DNA from: Veillonella sp. DNF00869
GTDB lineage: Bacteria; Bacillota; Negativicutes; Veillonellales; Veillonellaceae
DNA: 64,000 nucleotides
Assembly (NCBI RefSeq): GCF_001553345.1
Contig: NZ_KQ960771.1
Location: forward strand, 309,552-373,551
Direction of reading: 5' to 3'
Part shown: positions 37,626 to 47,021 of the stretch, piece after piece
Numbering within the stretch: position 1 is the first letter of the stretch
How the letters are laid out: every line of letters starts with the position of its first letter
Notes under the pieces: generated by a model
Told to the model about the DNA's origin: nothing
What the model saw: only the letters and a program-made list of their open reading frames with translations
Database searches by the model: none
Made by a program: the position numbers and the translations under genes

Positions 37626-38220
37626 TCATTAACTCCTCTTCATAAATCCATTTACAGTGTGCACGCCCACCATGAGTTCCAACTAATTCGCACTCACCAA
37701 TTTGCGTATGCTTCTCTGAATGGATTATAAGCTTTTCTACAGAAATAACATCTCCACCATAAAATGGTGCAGAAAACGTAATATCTAATTGAAGTAACAT
37801 TGCTTCATCTAACACATGATGTGCCATATGTGATAAAACCATTAATTCAGGTACTACTGGTACCTCTTCCCGATAGATAGAATTATCATCTTGAATAGCC
37901 TCAACAAACTCAAGTATAGATTCAGGTGTAAACACGAATTTTGTTCTTGTTCTATCTTTTAATTCACCTGTCCAAACCTTTGGCATTTCCCCCAATGAAA
38001 CTTCATCATGGTGGCTCCTTTCGGAGTCAAACCGTTCTAACATCGTGGACACTAAAGTGCCTTTTGAATTACAAACAGTCACTATATGTTCTTGCTTTCT
38101 TGGGGTATAGTTAATTTGTAACTGTGGTGATCTTGTAGTTCGTTTATATTGTACATTACGTACAATCACGGTATTAGGAATTTCCCTTACACTTGTCAAG
38201 CCCTTACATAGTGTATGCAT
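37612..38220 (-). CDS. MaoC-like hotdog protein coupled to bioY
   Basis: The 202-residue protein has a C-terminal half that resembles a MaoC-type hydratase (FTPESILEFVEAIQDDNSIY, then FSAPFYGGDVISVEKL). The expected catalytic segment is degenerate: DDNSIYRE stands where GDxNPIH is usual, so the His is missing. The N-terminal 85 residues were not recognised. Overlap with bioY suggests a link to biotin uptake or acyl-chain handling, but no function can be assigned. Confidence 0.6.
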   Translation of the reverse strand: MHTLCKGLTSVREIPNTVIVRNVQYKRTTRSPQLQINYTPRKQEHIVTVCNSKGTLVSTMLERFDSERSHHDEVSLGEMPKVWTGELKDRTRTKFVFTPESILEFVEAIQDDNSIYREEVPVVPELMVLSHMAHHVLDEAMLLQLDITFSAPFYGGDVISVEKLIIHSEKHTQIGECELVGTHGGRAHCKWIYEEELMNVTD

Positions 38221-38294
38221 AGTGCCTCCTCCCCATGATATGGGTATACTGGATCTTACAAGCTTACATGATTCTTACATTCTGTTACACCTTT

Positions 38295-38324
38295 ATTATA
38301 ATTAATCAAGTTCAATATAGTCAA
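38295..38324 (-). promoter_or_regulatory. Promoter of the MaoC-like/bioY operon
   Basis: TTGACT (38324-38319), 18 bases, TATAAT (38300-38295), 75 bases before the first gene. No convincing BirA operator was found. Confidence 0.7.
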
Positions 38325-38389
38325 CCTATTTTTCAAATTATTTGTTAACATATGCTGATTAACTGTTCATATTTATCACATAAATAAAT

Positions 38390-38434
38390 CAAAAGGACTG
38401 CAATACAAAGTAAGCTACCATGTATTACAGTCCT
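38390..38434 (-). terminator. Terminator of the beta-barrel gene
   Basis: AGGACTGTAATACA, 13-base loop, TGTATTGCAGTCCT and TTTTGATTT on the minus strand. Confidence 0.85.
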
Positions 38435-38478
38435 AATATATTATCTATTATCTTTCAACAGATATCACTCTTTTCAAA

Positions 38479-39054
38479 TTAGAAAGAATAACCTACACCT
38501 GCATGCAAGCCTTTTACATCTGTTTTGTTTTGATTCATACTGTATTTATCATATTGATAATATACATTTAAATCAACATCTGGACGCAACCCATAAGAAG
38601 CGCCTAATTGATAGGTTCCTTTAATATCATTTCCGAAACCGATTTTAGCAAAACCTTCAATTTTATCAGCTAATTGAGTATGCCCAATCACACCTGCTTG
38701 GTATCCAAAACCACTTTGTTTAGGTCCCATATCTACGTATGTACCAGCACCGTAGATATTTACATTAGGATGTACTGCATAGGCCCCTGCTAATTGATGA
38801 TCTTTGATATCTGCACCTGTACGACGAACTTTATTAAAAGAATATTGTGCAGCTAATGTATCAGATAGCCCTTGTTGTGCTGACACACCAAAACCATCTT
38901 TACGTTTTGTATCTTGTGCTGTTTTTTTAGACAAAGAATACTCTGCGGCTACTTTTGTTTCGCCTACATTAATATTAGTTACAGGCACAGCAGCTGCAAA
39001 TGTAGAGGCACTAAATGCGGCTAATACCGCTGTGGCTACTAAAACTTTTTTCAT
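38479..39054 (-). CDS. Small outer-membrane beta-barrel protein
   Basis: The 191-residue protein has a signal peptide (MKKVLVATAVLAAFSASTFAA), alternating polar/hydrophobic strands with Gly and Tyr (YQLGASYGL, NVYYQYDKYS) and the C-terminal aromatic signature GVGYSF recognised by BAM. It would form a barrel of about eight strands in the outer membrane. The function is unknown. It starts 24 bases after ftsZ behind AAGGAGG and is probably read from the ftsZ transcript, ending at its own terminator. Confidence 0.8.
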   Translation of the reverse strand: MKKVLVATAVLAAFSASTFAAAVPVTNINVGETKVAAEYSLSKKTAQDTKRKDGFGVSAQQGLSDTLAAQYSFNKVRRTGADIKDHQLAGAYAVHPNVNIYGAGTYVDMGPKQSGFGYQAGVIGHTQLADKIEGFAKIGFGNDIKGTYQLGASYGLRPDVDLNVYYQYDKYSMNQNKTDVKGLHAGVGYSF

Positions 39055-39077
39055 AATATCCTCCTTATATGAGAATT

Positions 39078-40094
39078 TTATCGTTTCATGAAAGCTGGTA
39101 CTTCTGGAGAGTTACCTGTAGCTCCAAATGGGCTTTTACGAGCAAATCCATTAGTAGAACCTTGGTCACCAAAACCTGTAGCAACAACAGTGATAAACAC
39201 TTTGTCCCCTACGTTTTCATCAATAACAGAACCGAAGATAATATTTGCTTCTGGGTCCGCTGCTTCAGAAATAATTTCTGCTGCTTCATTGATTTCAAAT
39301 AAGCTTAACTCTTCACTACCAGTAATATTTAACAAGATTCCTTTTGCACCGTCAATGGAAGTTTCCAATAATGGGCTATTGATTGCTTGTTTAGCAGCAT
39401 CTACAGCACGGTTTTCACCTTCACCTACACCGATACCCATCAATGCTTCACCTTGGTTTGTCATGATAGTTTTTACGTCAGCAAAGTCAAGGTTGATTAA
39501 ACCTGGCTTTGTAATTAAGTCAGAAATACCTTTGATACCTTGACGCAATACTTCATCAGCTGTTAAGAAAGCATCTTTTAAGGAAGTTTTACGGTCAATA
39601 ATACCCAATAAACGGTCATTTGGAATTGTAATAATTGTATCAACTTTACCAGTTAATGCTTCAATACCACGTTCAGCTTGTTCTTTACGTTTTTTACCTT
39701 CAAAGCCAAATGGTTTTGTTACAACACCTACTGTCAATGCGCCAGCTTCACGTGCACATTCTGCTACTACTGGAGCTGCACCAGTACCAGTGCCACCACC
39801 CATACCAGCAGTTACGAATACCATATCAGCACCTTGCAATGCTTTTAAAATATCTTCACGACTTTCTTCTGCAGCTTCACGGCCTACTTCTGGGTTAGCG
39901 CCCGCACCAAGACCTTTAGTAGCTTTTTCACCAATTTGAATGCGAACAGGTACATTTGTACCATCTAAGGCTTGTGTTTCAGTATTAGCTACTAAGAAAT
40001 CAACATTTTCCAAGTCGCTACCGATCATGCGAGATACGGCATTTCCACCGCCGCCACCAACACCAATTACTTTAATTTTTGCGAACTCTGACAT
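39078..40094 (-). CDS. ftsZ: Cell division GTPase FtsZ
   Basis: The tubulin-like ring protein has 338 residues. [15 protein letters not shown], the GTP-binding [13 protein letters not shown] and the T7 loop region are present. The C-terminal peptide EVPAFMKR that binds partners is kept, but the linker between core and peptide is only about 20 residues, against about 50 in many bacteria. ATG 40094 behind GAGGAGG is the start; the reading from 40130 is too long. It has its own promoter. Confidence 0.96.
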   Translation of the reverse strand: MSEFAKIKVIGVGGGGGNAVSRMIGSDLENVDFLVANTETQALDGTNVPVRIQIGEKATKGLGAGANPEVGREAAEESREDILKALQGADMVFVTAGMGGGTGTGAAPVVAECAREAGALTVGVVTKPFGFEGKKRKEQAERGIEALTGKVDTIITIPNDRLLGIIDRKTSLKDAFLTADEVLRQGIKGISDLITKPGLINLDFADVKTIMTNQGEALMGIGVGEGENRAVDAAKQAINSPLLETSIDGAKGILLNITGSEELSLFEINEAAEIISEAADPEANIIFGSVIDENVGDKVFITVVATGFGDQGSTNGFARKSPFGATGNSPEVPAFMKR

Positions 40095-40186
40095 CGAATG
40101 ATCCTCCTCTTTACTAGAGATATATTTCATATATTGTTACTATGACATTATATTACTAGTCTATCTTATCATTATAATTTGCTTTT

Positions 40187-40215
40187 ATTTTACAATATAT
40201 TTTATATTTTTTCAA
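40187..40215 (-). promoter_or_regulatory. ftsZ promoter
   Basis: TTGAAA (40215-40210), 17 bases, TAAAAT (40192-40187), about 93 bases before the ftsZ start, in a 150-base gap after the DUF1290 gene. Confidence 0.65.
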
Positions 40216-40244
40216 TGAAAGTCAAGAAATGACTTTATTTTTTT

Positions 40245-40595
40245 CTATGTATGTAGTCGTTTTGTTAATAATAATCTACGTATAGCTGCCGTATTTTGAA
40301 ACAGTCGCAACCCAAATGAAATCAATGCTACATAGTATAAGTCTATACCCACTGCATTTCCTAAGAATACTAAGACCGCAGCTAGTAAGGAATTAGAAAA
40401 GAACCCCGTAATAAAAATAGATAATTGAAAAGTTCTTTCAATAGCTGCTCTAGTGCCGCCAAAAACAGAGTCTAATGCTGCTAATAGGGCGACAGAAGTA
40501 TATTTTGCATACGATACAGGCACATCAAAAGGGCTTATGATTCCAATAGCAACCCCTAAGACTAAGCCCCCTAGAATCCATACATATACCATCAT
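40245..40595 (-). CDS. DUF1290 small basic protein
   Basis: This 116-residue membrane protein has three hydrophobic segments and begins MMVYVWILGGLVLGVAIG. It matches the small basic protein family found between ftsQ and ftsZ in many Firmicutes and Actinobacteria. It overlaps the DUF881 stop by four bases. Its role in division is not defined. Confidence 0.88.
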   Translation of the reverse strand: MMVYVWILGGLVLGVAIGIISPFDVPVSYAKYTSVALLAALDSVFGGTRAAIERTFQLSIFITGFFSNSLLAAVLVFLGNAVGIDLYYVALISFGLRLFQNTAAIRRLLLTKRLHT

Positions 40596-41272
40596 TGTCC
40601 TCCCTTCACTTTGATGTAATTTTGTTTCATTGTTCCATCATAAGCAGGGACTGTTACATGAGCTTCATCTTGAATTTTTACTTCAATCCCCCAATATTTG
40701 AGAGACTCCACCACTCCACCGCGCATGGTCAAAGAGGAGTGTAATGTTTTAGTATCACCAATAGCTTTTATAATAAAAGGAGGAGCAAAAATCTTTCCAT
40801 TCACGGTAATCGTAGGACCAGAACAACGTATTTCTGATGTTCCTATTAGCCGTTGATCATTAATAGAGATTGCCTCTGCACCAGCTGCTCTTAGTTCATT
40901 TACAATACGCAACATATCTTCATCATGAATTAAATATAAATTTGGGTTTTCTCCATCTTTTACGGGAGTCTTACTATCCGTTATTGTTAAGACAACTCCG
41001 GGTCCTTCTACATCGACTAAGGAAGCCCTAAGAGATAATACTCTATTTTCTTCTTTAATTCCCTCTAAACTTCCTTCTTCTTTCATAGTAGCAATTTGCT
41101 TTCTTAGACCTGCTCGTTCTTCTTGAAGAGAATTAATCTTTAAAGCTAATTCTCCACTTCTTTGCAAGTTTACATTGCCTTCCGCAATGGTTTGTGTCAT
41201 TTTGTACTGCGTAACAAGCATAACTCCTACAATCATGCTCACTGCAGCTATGGCTATTCGCCCTTGTTTCAA
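40592..41272 (-). CDS. DUF881 family protein
   Basis: The 226-residue protein has one N-terminal transmembrane helix (about 6-22), a coiled coil (about 30-75) and an extracytoplasmic domain with VEGPGVVLTITDS, LRAAGAEAISINDQRL and IKAIGDTKTLHSSL, the DUF881 signature. It is usual between ftsQ and ftsZ. The start is TTG 41272 behind AAGGAG. Confidence 0.9.
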   Translation of the reverse strand: MKQGRIAIAAVSMIVGVMLVTQYKMTQTIAEGNVNLQRSGELALKINSLQEERAGLRKQIATMKEEGSLEGIKEENRVLSLRASLVDVEGPGVVLTITDSKTPVKDGENPNLYLIHDEDMLRIVNELRAAGAEAISINDQRLIGTSEIRCSGPTITVNGKIFAPPFIIKAIGDTKTLHSSLTMRGGVVESLKYWGIEVKIQDEAHVTVPAYDGTMKQNYIKVKGGQ

Positions 41273-41284
41273 CTTTATACTCCT

Positions 41285-42160
41285 TTATTGTGTTTTAATA
41301 AAAGGGGTTTTAATATTAACATCAATATATTCAGCATTGACATGGCGCTGCGCAATATCTACTAGCATATCTGTCGTTATTTTTGCTTTTTCTTCTAAAT
41401 TGTTTTGATCACCAATATGAATTGGCAACCCATCAACTGTATAGGCAATGATTTTTTCAGCATCACCTACATTAATTTCACCAATTTGTTTGCGCTTATC
41501 CTCAGTGAATGCTTCCATATATGCAATAGCTACTCGAATACCCTCTGCTTCTATAGTATCACCTAATAATGCATTTCCTAAACGAACGCCTGAAATAATA
41601 GGAACTGTGGTATCTGGAATAGTAGGGCTACTAGCAATAACCATCCCCTGTCTATCCAACGCTACAAATCCAAATTGTGATGGCACTACAACTACAGCTT
41701 TACGAGCTTTTATATCGACTTGCAATGTCAACGGTAAGGCATAGGACACATGCGCAGTATCTACCCGCATATCTTTTTGCAATCGTTCTTCTAACGCACC
41801 TGTTCGTACGCGCAAAATATTGACTGGATATCCTAAATCACCAATAGCTACCACATCTTCCGAAGTTAATTGTTCTGTTCCATTAACCTGAATTTGCCCA
41901 ATAGGTAATGGTAATGTAAAAATACCAATTAAAATGAATGCTCCTACTACAATTTTCCAAATTGCTGGTTTGGATCTTCGTGTCGGTTTTTGTTTTCGTC
42001 TACGTCGTACACGTTTAGGCCCTTCAGGTGTATCTATAGTGACAACTTCCCAAGGATTATCTTCCTCTTCTATAGGATGGATTGGTCTTTCACTAGTTGG
42101 ATGTTCCCTATATGGAGGCACTCTTTGTCCCCTCTGTTCTTGAAATCCATTTACATTCAT
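41285..42160 (-). CDS. ftsQ: Cell division protein FtsQ/DivIB
   Basis: The 291-residue single-span protein has a basic cytoplasmic tail (RRRRKQKPTRRSKP), a membrane segment (about 68-85), then a POTRA domain starting IGQIQVNGTEQLTSEDVVAI. It bridges early and late division proteins. It lies 8 bases after ddl, within the cluster. Confidence 0.9.
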   Translation of the reverse strand: MNVNGFQEQRGQRVPPYREHPTSERPIHPIEEEDNPWEVVTIDTPEGPKRVRRRRKQKPTRRSKPAIWKIVVGAFILIGIFTLPLPIGQIQVNGTEQLTSEDVVAIGDLGYPVNILRVRTGALEERLQKDMRVDTAHVSYALPLTLQVDIKARKAVVVVPSQFGFVALDRQGMVIASSPTIPDTTVPIISGVRLGNALLGDTIEAEGIRVAIAYMEAFTEDKRKQIGEINVGDAEKIIAYTVDGLPIHIGDQNNLEEKAKITTDMLVDIAQRHVNAEYIDVNIKTPFIKTQ

Positions 42161-42168
42161 AGCTACTC

Positions 42169-43101
42169 CTAAAATTTATGCAATCCAGCTGAATGAAGAA
42201 TTTGTTCGCACAATTCAGGAAATTCAATTCCTATAGCTTTTGCTGCTTTAGGTACTAAAGATGTAGCCGTCATACCCGGTACTGTATTATATTCCAATAC
42301 AAACATGTCATCTGTGCTGTTCATCATAATATCCACACGAATAACACCGGCGCATTGCATTTGTTGATATACAGCTTCGCCAATGCGTTGCATAGTAGCA
42401 GCTTGTTCTTTTGTAATTGGTGCTGGCACTAAATAGTCAGTAGCACCAGTTGTGTATTTAGAAGCATAATCATATTCACCAGAATGTGGTCGAATTTCAA
42501 TCACTGGTAAAGCTTTACCATCTAATACAGATACAGTAAATTCTCTACCATCTACAAATTCTTCTACTACGATGACATGGTCTATGTCTAATACTTGTTT
42601 TACTTCTGCATCAACAGTGGCTTCATCCTTAATAATCGCTACACCAATACTAGAACCTTGACTAGCTGCTTTGACCACAAATGGTACTTTAAAGTTAGCG
42701 TGAATATCTTCTAGAATTGTATCCACAGATTCTAATTGATTATCATAGGATTTTGAATTTGCTGTGGGAATCTGAGCCCCCAAAAATACATGCTTGCTCA
42801 TTTTTTTATTCATACCTACAGCATGAGCCATAACACCGGAGCCTGTATAAGGAATACCTGCCATTTCAAGGGCCCCTTGCAAGGCTCCATCTTCACCATA
42901 TTTGCCATGAATCGCATTAAATACAACATCACAATTTAAATTTTGTAAATCTTGTACTACTGTACTAGGATTGCATTCTAATGTTGTAGCTGCATACCCT
43001 TTGCTTTGTAATGCTTCTGCAATAGCCGTAGCCGTCCTTCTAGATACATCAGCTTCTTTTGATGGTCCTCCCATGAGGACAATAATACATTTATCCTTCA
43101 C
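42169..43101 (-). CDS. ddl: D-alanine--D-alanine ligase
   Basis: The 310-residue ATP-grasp enzyme makes the D-Ala-D-Ala dipeptide. It shows the N-terminal VLMGGPSKEADVSRRTA, HGKYGEDGALQG, the serine loop QGSSIGV and the C-terminal VLEYNTVPGMTATSLVPKAA. The start is GTG 43101 behind GGAGG. It stands between murC and ftsQ as ddlB does in E. coli. Confidence 0.95.
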   Translation of the reverse strand: MKDKCIIVLMGGPSKEADVSRRTATAIAEALQSKGYAATTLECNPSTVVQDLQNLNCDVVFNAIHGKYGEDGALQGALEMAGIPYTGSGVMAHAVGMNKKMSKHVFLGAQIPTANSKSYDNQLESVDTILEDIHANFKVPFVVKAASQGSSIGVAIIKDEATVDAEVKQVLDIDHVIVVEEFVDGREFTVSVLDGKALPVIEIRPHSGEYDYASKYTTGATDYLVPAPITKEQAATMQRIGEAVYQQMQCAGVIRVDIMMNSTDDMFVLEYNTVPGMTATSLVPKAAKAIGIEFPELCEQILHSAGLHKF

Positions 43102-43102
43102 T

Positions 43103-44476
43103 TTATTTTTCCTCCAATAAAGCTAATAATTTAGGTCCAAATTGATTAATATTACCTGCCCCCATAGTGATGACTAAATCATTGGGTTGAACATACTCTA
43201 ACACAGTTTGTGGCAAGTCATTTACATCTGCCACATAATAAATCTCTTTACCTGTCAATTCTTTAATCATCAATGGAATGGACATACCATCAATCCCCGC
43301 CTCAGGTTTTTCACCAGCACTATAAATATCTGTAATGAAAACTAAGTCAGCTTCTTTAAAGGCGGTCCCAAATTCACGCAGCAACAGCTTTGTACGACTA
43401 TACCGATGCGGTTGGAATAAAATCACAACACGATGATCTTCCAAAGATTTTGCTGCTTTAATTGTGGCTGCAATTTCTGTAGGATGATGTGCGTAATCAT
43501 CTACAACCCAAACATCTTTTACATGCCCTTTTGTCTCAAAGCGACGCTTAGCTCCAATAAATTTACGCAATGCTTGAGCAGCTACTTCAAAGGAGATTCC
43601 TTCTCCCAAAGCTACTACAAGTGCTCCTAGTGCATTCAACGCATTATGTTGACCTGGTACCGCTAATCGTAACGTGCCTAGTACGGCATCTTTATGGACT
43701 ACTTCGAAGGTAGTAATTCCTTGTTCAATACGTAAGTTGTCAATGCGATAATCGTTGCCTGCTCCTAAACCATAAGTAATACATTGACGTTTAATATCTG
43801 GCATAATCCGTCGAATCGAAGGATTATCACCACATACCACAGCAATACCATCTTCTGGTAACTTCATAGAAAACTCTGTGAAAGCTCGCAATAAGTTTTC
43901 TACCGTTCGATAATGGTCCATATGGTCATTTTCAATGTTCGTGATTACAATGCGTTTAGGATTTAAATGCAAGAAAGACCCATCACTTTCATCAGCTTCA
44001 GCGATACTATATTTACCTGTACCTACATGGCTACTACCATTTAAATAATCAACTTCTCCACCAATGATGATGGTTGGATCTTGGTTTGCTTCCATAAAAA
44101 TTTGCCCAATCATAGACGTAGTTGTAGTCTTACCATGCGCACCAGCAACAGCAATGCCATAGGTTTCATCTAACACTGCTTTCACCACATCAGAACGGTG
44201 TAAAATTGGAATATTTCGTTCTCTAGCCCCTAGAATTTCAGGATTATCATCATTGATAGCAGTAGAGCGGATGACCACATCTACTCCTTCTACATGTGCA
44301 GCATCATGCCCCATAAAAATAGTAGCCCCTGCTTGTCTAAACTTTTCTGTAATCGCAGATTCTTGAATATCGGAACCAGATACAATAAATCCTTTTTCAA
44401 TCAATACATGCGCAATGGCACGCATGCCAGAACCGGCGATGCCGATTAAATGTATACGTTGATAGGTATCTAACAT
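43103..44476 (-). CDS. murC: UDP-N-acetylmuramate--L-alanine ligase
   Basis: The 457-residue Mur ligase adds the first amino acid. It has the N-terminal Rossmann motif HLIGIAGSGMRAIAHVL, the ATP loop GAHGKTTTTSMIG (near 112) and DDYAHHPTEI. No murB gene lies next to it in this cluster. Confidence 0.96.
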   Translation of the reverse strand: MLDTYQRIHLIGIAGSGMRAIAHVLIEKGFIVSGSDIQESAITEKFRQAGATIFMGHDAAHVEGVDVVIRSTAINDDNPEILGARERNIPILHRSDVVKAVLDETYGIAVAGAHGKTTTTSMIGQIFMEANQDPTIIIGGEVDYLNGSSHVGTGKYSIAEADESDGSFLHLNPKRIVITNIENDHMDHYRTVENLLRAFTEFSMKLPEDGIAVVCGDNPSIRRIMPDIKRQCITYGLGAGNDYRIDNLRIEQGITTFEVVHKDAVLGTLRLAVPGQHNALNALGALVVALGEGISFEVAAQALRKFIGAKRRFETKGHVKDVWVVDDYAHHPTEIAATIKAAKSLEDHRVVILFQPHRYSRTKLLLREFGTAFKEADLVFITDIYSAGEKPEAGIDGMSIPLMIKELTGKEIYYVADVNDLPQTVLEYVQPNDLVITMGAGNINQFGPKLLALLEEK

Positions 44477-44490
44477 AGAGATACTCCCTC

Positions 44491-45597
44491 CTATGATTTC
44501 TTAATAGATAGAGCCAATGTAGCAATTTCTATAGCTGCCTGAGGCTTTCCTAACTGTAATGTAGCTTGGGCCATGCGTTGGCGACATTCTTGATCCTCTA
44601 GCATAGCATCTACCGATTGTAATAATCTTGTACCATCTAATTCTTTATCCACTATCATCGTAGAAGCACCTGCCTCTACAAATGCTTTTGCATTGAAAGT
44701 TTGATGGTCAGCAGCTGCATAAGGATAAGGAATTAAAATAGATGGTATACCACGTACAGCCAATTCTGCCAAGCCAATTGCTCCTGACCGGAAAATAGCC
44801 ATATCTGATGCAGCCATGGCCATATCCATATTGTCTAAGTAAGGGACAATATGTGATGTTGGGTTGTAAACTTCTCCCTCTTGTATACCTAAGCTTTCAC
44901 AAACACGACTGTATTCATCAGTTCCTGTAGCATGAATAATTTTAATATCCTCTCTACCTTTATAATGTTCATGGACAGCTAGCATAGCCTTATTAATACT
45001 CCGTGCACCACGGGATCCACCAGCTACTAAAATAGCTGTTTGTGTTTCTTGTAAGCCAAAATACGCCCTAGCTTCTTCTCGATTCGCAGTTACCACATTG
45101 GGGCGCACAGGGTTCCCTGTATACACTACTTGCTTTGCATTCGGAAAATGTGGAGTCGCTTCTTCATATCCTACCGCTACCACATCTACAAAGCGACTTA
45201 AAATTTTATTTGTTATACCTGGCACTACATTTTGTTCTTGAATTAATGTAGGAATTCCACGCAAAGCAGCTGCTAATAATAGAGGACCACATACATAGCC
45301 ACCAGTACCAATCACAATATCTGGTTGAAACTTAGAAATTAATCGATTCGCTTTCCATAAAGACGATATCGTTTTCCCTGCAGTAACCAATGTATCTAAA
45401 GATAATGTACGCTGTAAACCTTGCACCGGCAATGTGGTAAATGGAATTCCTTCTTTAGGAACAATGCGGGACTCAAGGCCTCTTTCAGTTCCTACATAGA
45501 GAAAGTTAGCATCTACCATTGTTTCTAATGTTTTATAAATCGTGAGGGCTGGATAAATGTGTCCTCCAGTACCGCCACCTGAAATCATGATATTCAT
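44491..45597 (-). CDS. murG: UDP-GlcNAc:lipid I GlcNAc transferase
   Basis: This 368-residue GT28 enzyme makes lipid II at the inner membrane face. SGGGTGGHIYPALT at the N-terminus, GTGGYVCGPLLLAA and ILVAGGSRGARSIN are characteristic. It follows murD by 10 bases; ftsW, commonly placed here, is absent. Confidence 0.96.
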   Translation of the reverse strand: MNIMISGGGTGGHIYPALTIYKTLETMVDANFLYVGTERGLESRIVPKEGIPFTTLPVQGLQRTLSLDTLVTAGKTISSLWKANRLISKFQPDIVIGTGGYVCGPLLLAAALRGIPTLIQEQNVVPGITNKILSRFVDVVAVGYEEATPHFPNAKQVVYTGNPVRPNVVTANREEARAYFGLQETQTAILVAGGSRGARSINKAMLAVHEHYKGREDIKIIHATGTDEYSRVCESLGIQEGEVYNPTSHIVPYLDNMDMAMAASDMAIFRSGAIGLAELAVRGIPSILIPYPYAAADHQTFNAKAFVEAGASTMIVDKELDGTRLLQSVDAMLEDQECRQRMAQATLQLGKPQAAIEIATLALSIKKS

Positions 45598-45607
45598 GTA
45601 TATCCCC

Positions 45608-46960
45608 TTACAATCGTTCTACCAATCTTCGGAAGTGATCTCCTCTATCTTCAAATCGTGCATACCAATCAAAGCTTGCACAAGCTGGAGATAATAATAC
45701 TACATCCCCATCTTCCGCTATACGAGCACTTAAGGATACTGCCTCTTCCATGGATTCACAACGATGAATGTGTGGCACTCCCACTTTGACAGCAGCTTCT
45801 GCAAAACGTTGTGCTGCTTCACCAATAAGAATTAACTCTTTTACATTGGTTTTCACTAACTCCATCATTTCTTCCAGATCTGTCATTTTATCTTTACCAC
45901 CTGCAATCAACACAAGAGGTGATGTAAAAGATTCTAAGGCTTTAATAGTGGAGTCCGTATTAGTTGCTTTAGAATCGTTATAATAGGTAACTCCATGCAA
46001 GGTACGAATGCGTTCCAAACGATGTGCTACACCATGAAATTTTGCAATAGCCTGATGGATATCTTCTACATCTACACCCAATGCATATGTTAAGGCAATA
46101 ACACTCAGAATATTTTCAATATTATGAGATCCTGGGATATGAATATCTTTTGTAGTGATAATTGGGACTGCTTTCCCTTGCATCACTGCATAACATGTAT
46201 TATTTTCAAAATACGCTCCATCTGTGACAGGTCTTTCTTGGCTAATTCCTAACACATGTCCTTTTACTCGTTTTGCCATATCTGCCACAATCGGAGAATC
46301 AAAGTTTAATACTGTCCAGTCTCCTAATTCTTGGTTGCGGAAAATATTTTCTTTTGCCTCTTGGTATCGTTCCATAGTTTTATGGCGCAACAAATGGTCT
46401 GGTGTCACATTTAGTAATATAGCCCCTTTAGTGCGAAACTTATCTATACTCTCTAATTGGTAAGATGAAAGTTCTGCCACTAATACACCCGTTTCAGGTA
46501 CTGCCAAGGCTTGTTCACTCAGAGAGTAACCAATATTACCGCCTACATACACATCCCATTTTGCTTCTTTCAATACTTCTGCCAACAAAGACGTCGTTGT
46601 AGTTTTACCATTCGTACCTGTGACGCCTAAAATTGGAGCTTTTGATACTTCATAGGCAATTTCTACTTCCCCTACTACGGGAATATTTCTTTTTTTCGCC
46701 TCTTGAATAATAGGTATCTCCAAAGAAATACCAGGTGATACAACCACTCTTGTAGCTGTATCAAGCAACACAAAATCTTGTTGTCCTGTAATCACTTCTA
46801 TATGACTCTCTGCCAAACGCTGACTTTCAATAGGATCAAAATCAATTTTTTTATAATCATTAAGCGTTACAGTAGCGCCTAATTTAGCCAATGTATGGGC
46901 TACACCAATACCACTAAGTCCAGCACCTAATACCAATACATGAGAACCTGAATAATCCAT
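45608..46960 (-). CDS. murD: UDP-N-acetylmuramoyl-L-alanine--D-glutamate ligase
   Basis: The 450-residue Mur ligase shows VLGAGLSGIGVAHTLAKLGA, the ATP loop GVTGTNGKTTTTSLLAEV (near 112) and YYNDSKATNTDS. ATG 46960 follows AGGTGG and is preferred to GTG 46969. Confidence 0.96.
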   Translation of the reverse strand: MDYSGSHVLVLGAGLSGIGVAHTLAKLGATVTLNDYKKIDFDPIESQRLAESHIEVITGQQDFVLLDTATRVVVSPGISLEIPIIQEAKKRNIPVVGEVEIAYEVSKAPILGVTGTNGKTTTTSLLAEVLKEAKWDVYVGGNIGYSLSEQALAVPETGVLVAELSSYQLESIDKFRTKGAILLNVTPDHLLRHKTMERYQEAKENIFRNQELGDWTVLNFDSPIVADMAKRVKGHVLGISQERPVTDGAYFENNTCYAVMQGKAVPIITTKDIHIPGSHNIENILSVIALTYALGVDVEDIHQAIAKFHGVAHRLERIRTLHGVTYYNDSKATNTDSTIKALESFTSPLVLIAGGKDKMTDLEEMMELVKTNVKELILIGEAAQRFAEAAVKVGVPHIHRCESMEEAVSLSARIAEDGDVVLLSPACASFDWYARFEDRGDHFRRLVERL

Positions 46961-46987
46961 TCTAACCACCTAACCCTATATGCAAGA

Positions 46988-47014
46988 ATAACGGCCCTTA
47001 CTAGTAGAGCCGTA
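46988..47014 (-). terminator. Weak hairpin between mraY and murD
   Basis: ACGGC ... GCCGT with an inner region around ACTAGT, then TTATTCTT on the minus strand. It may partly attenuate distal genes of the cluster. Confidence 0.4.
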
Positions 47015-47021
47015 ATCTATA

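Noticed and set aside
38221..38370. BirA operator upstream of the bioY operon (TTTGTTAACA near 38341)
   Set aside because: Only one half-site is seen; the partner half at the required distance is missing.
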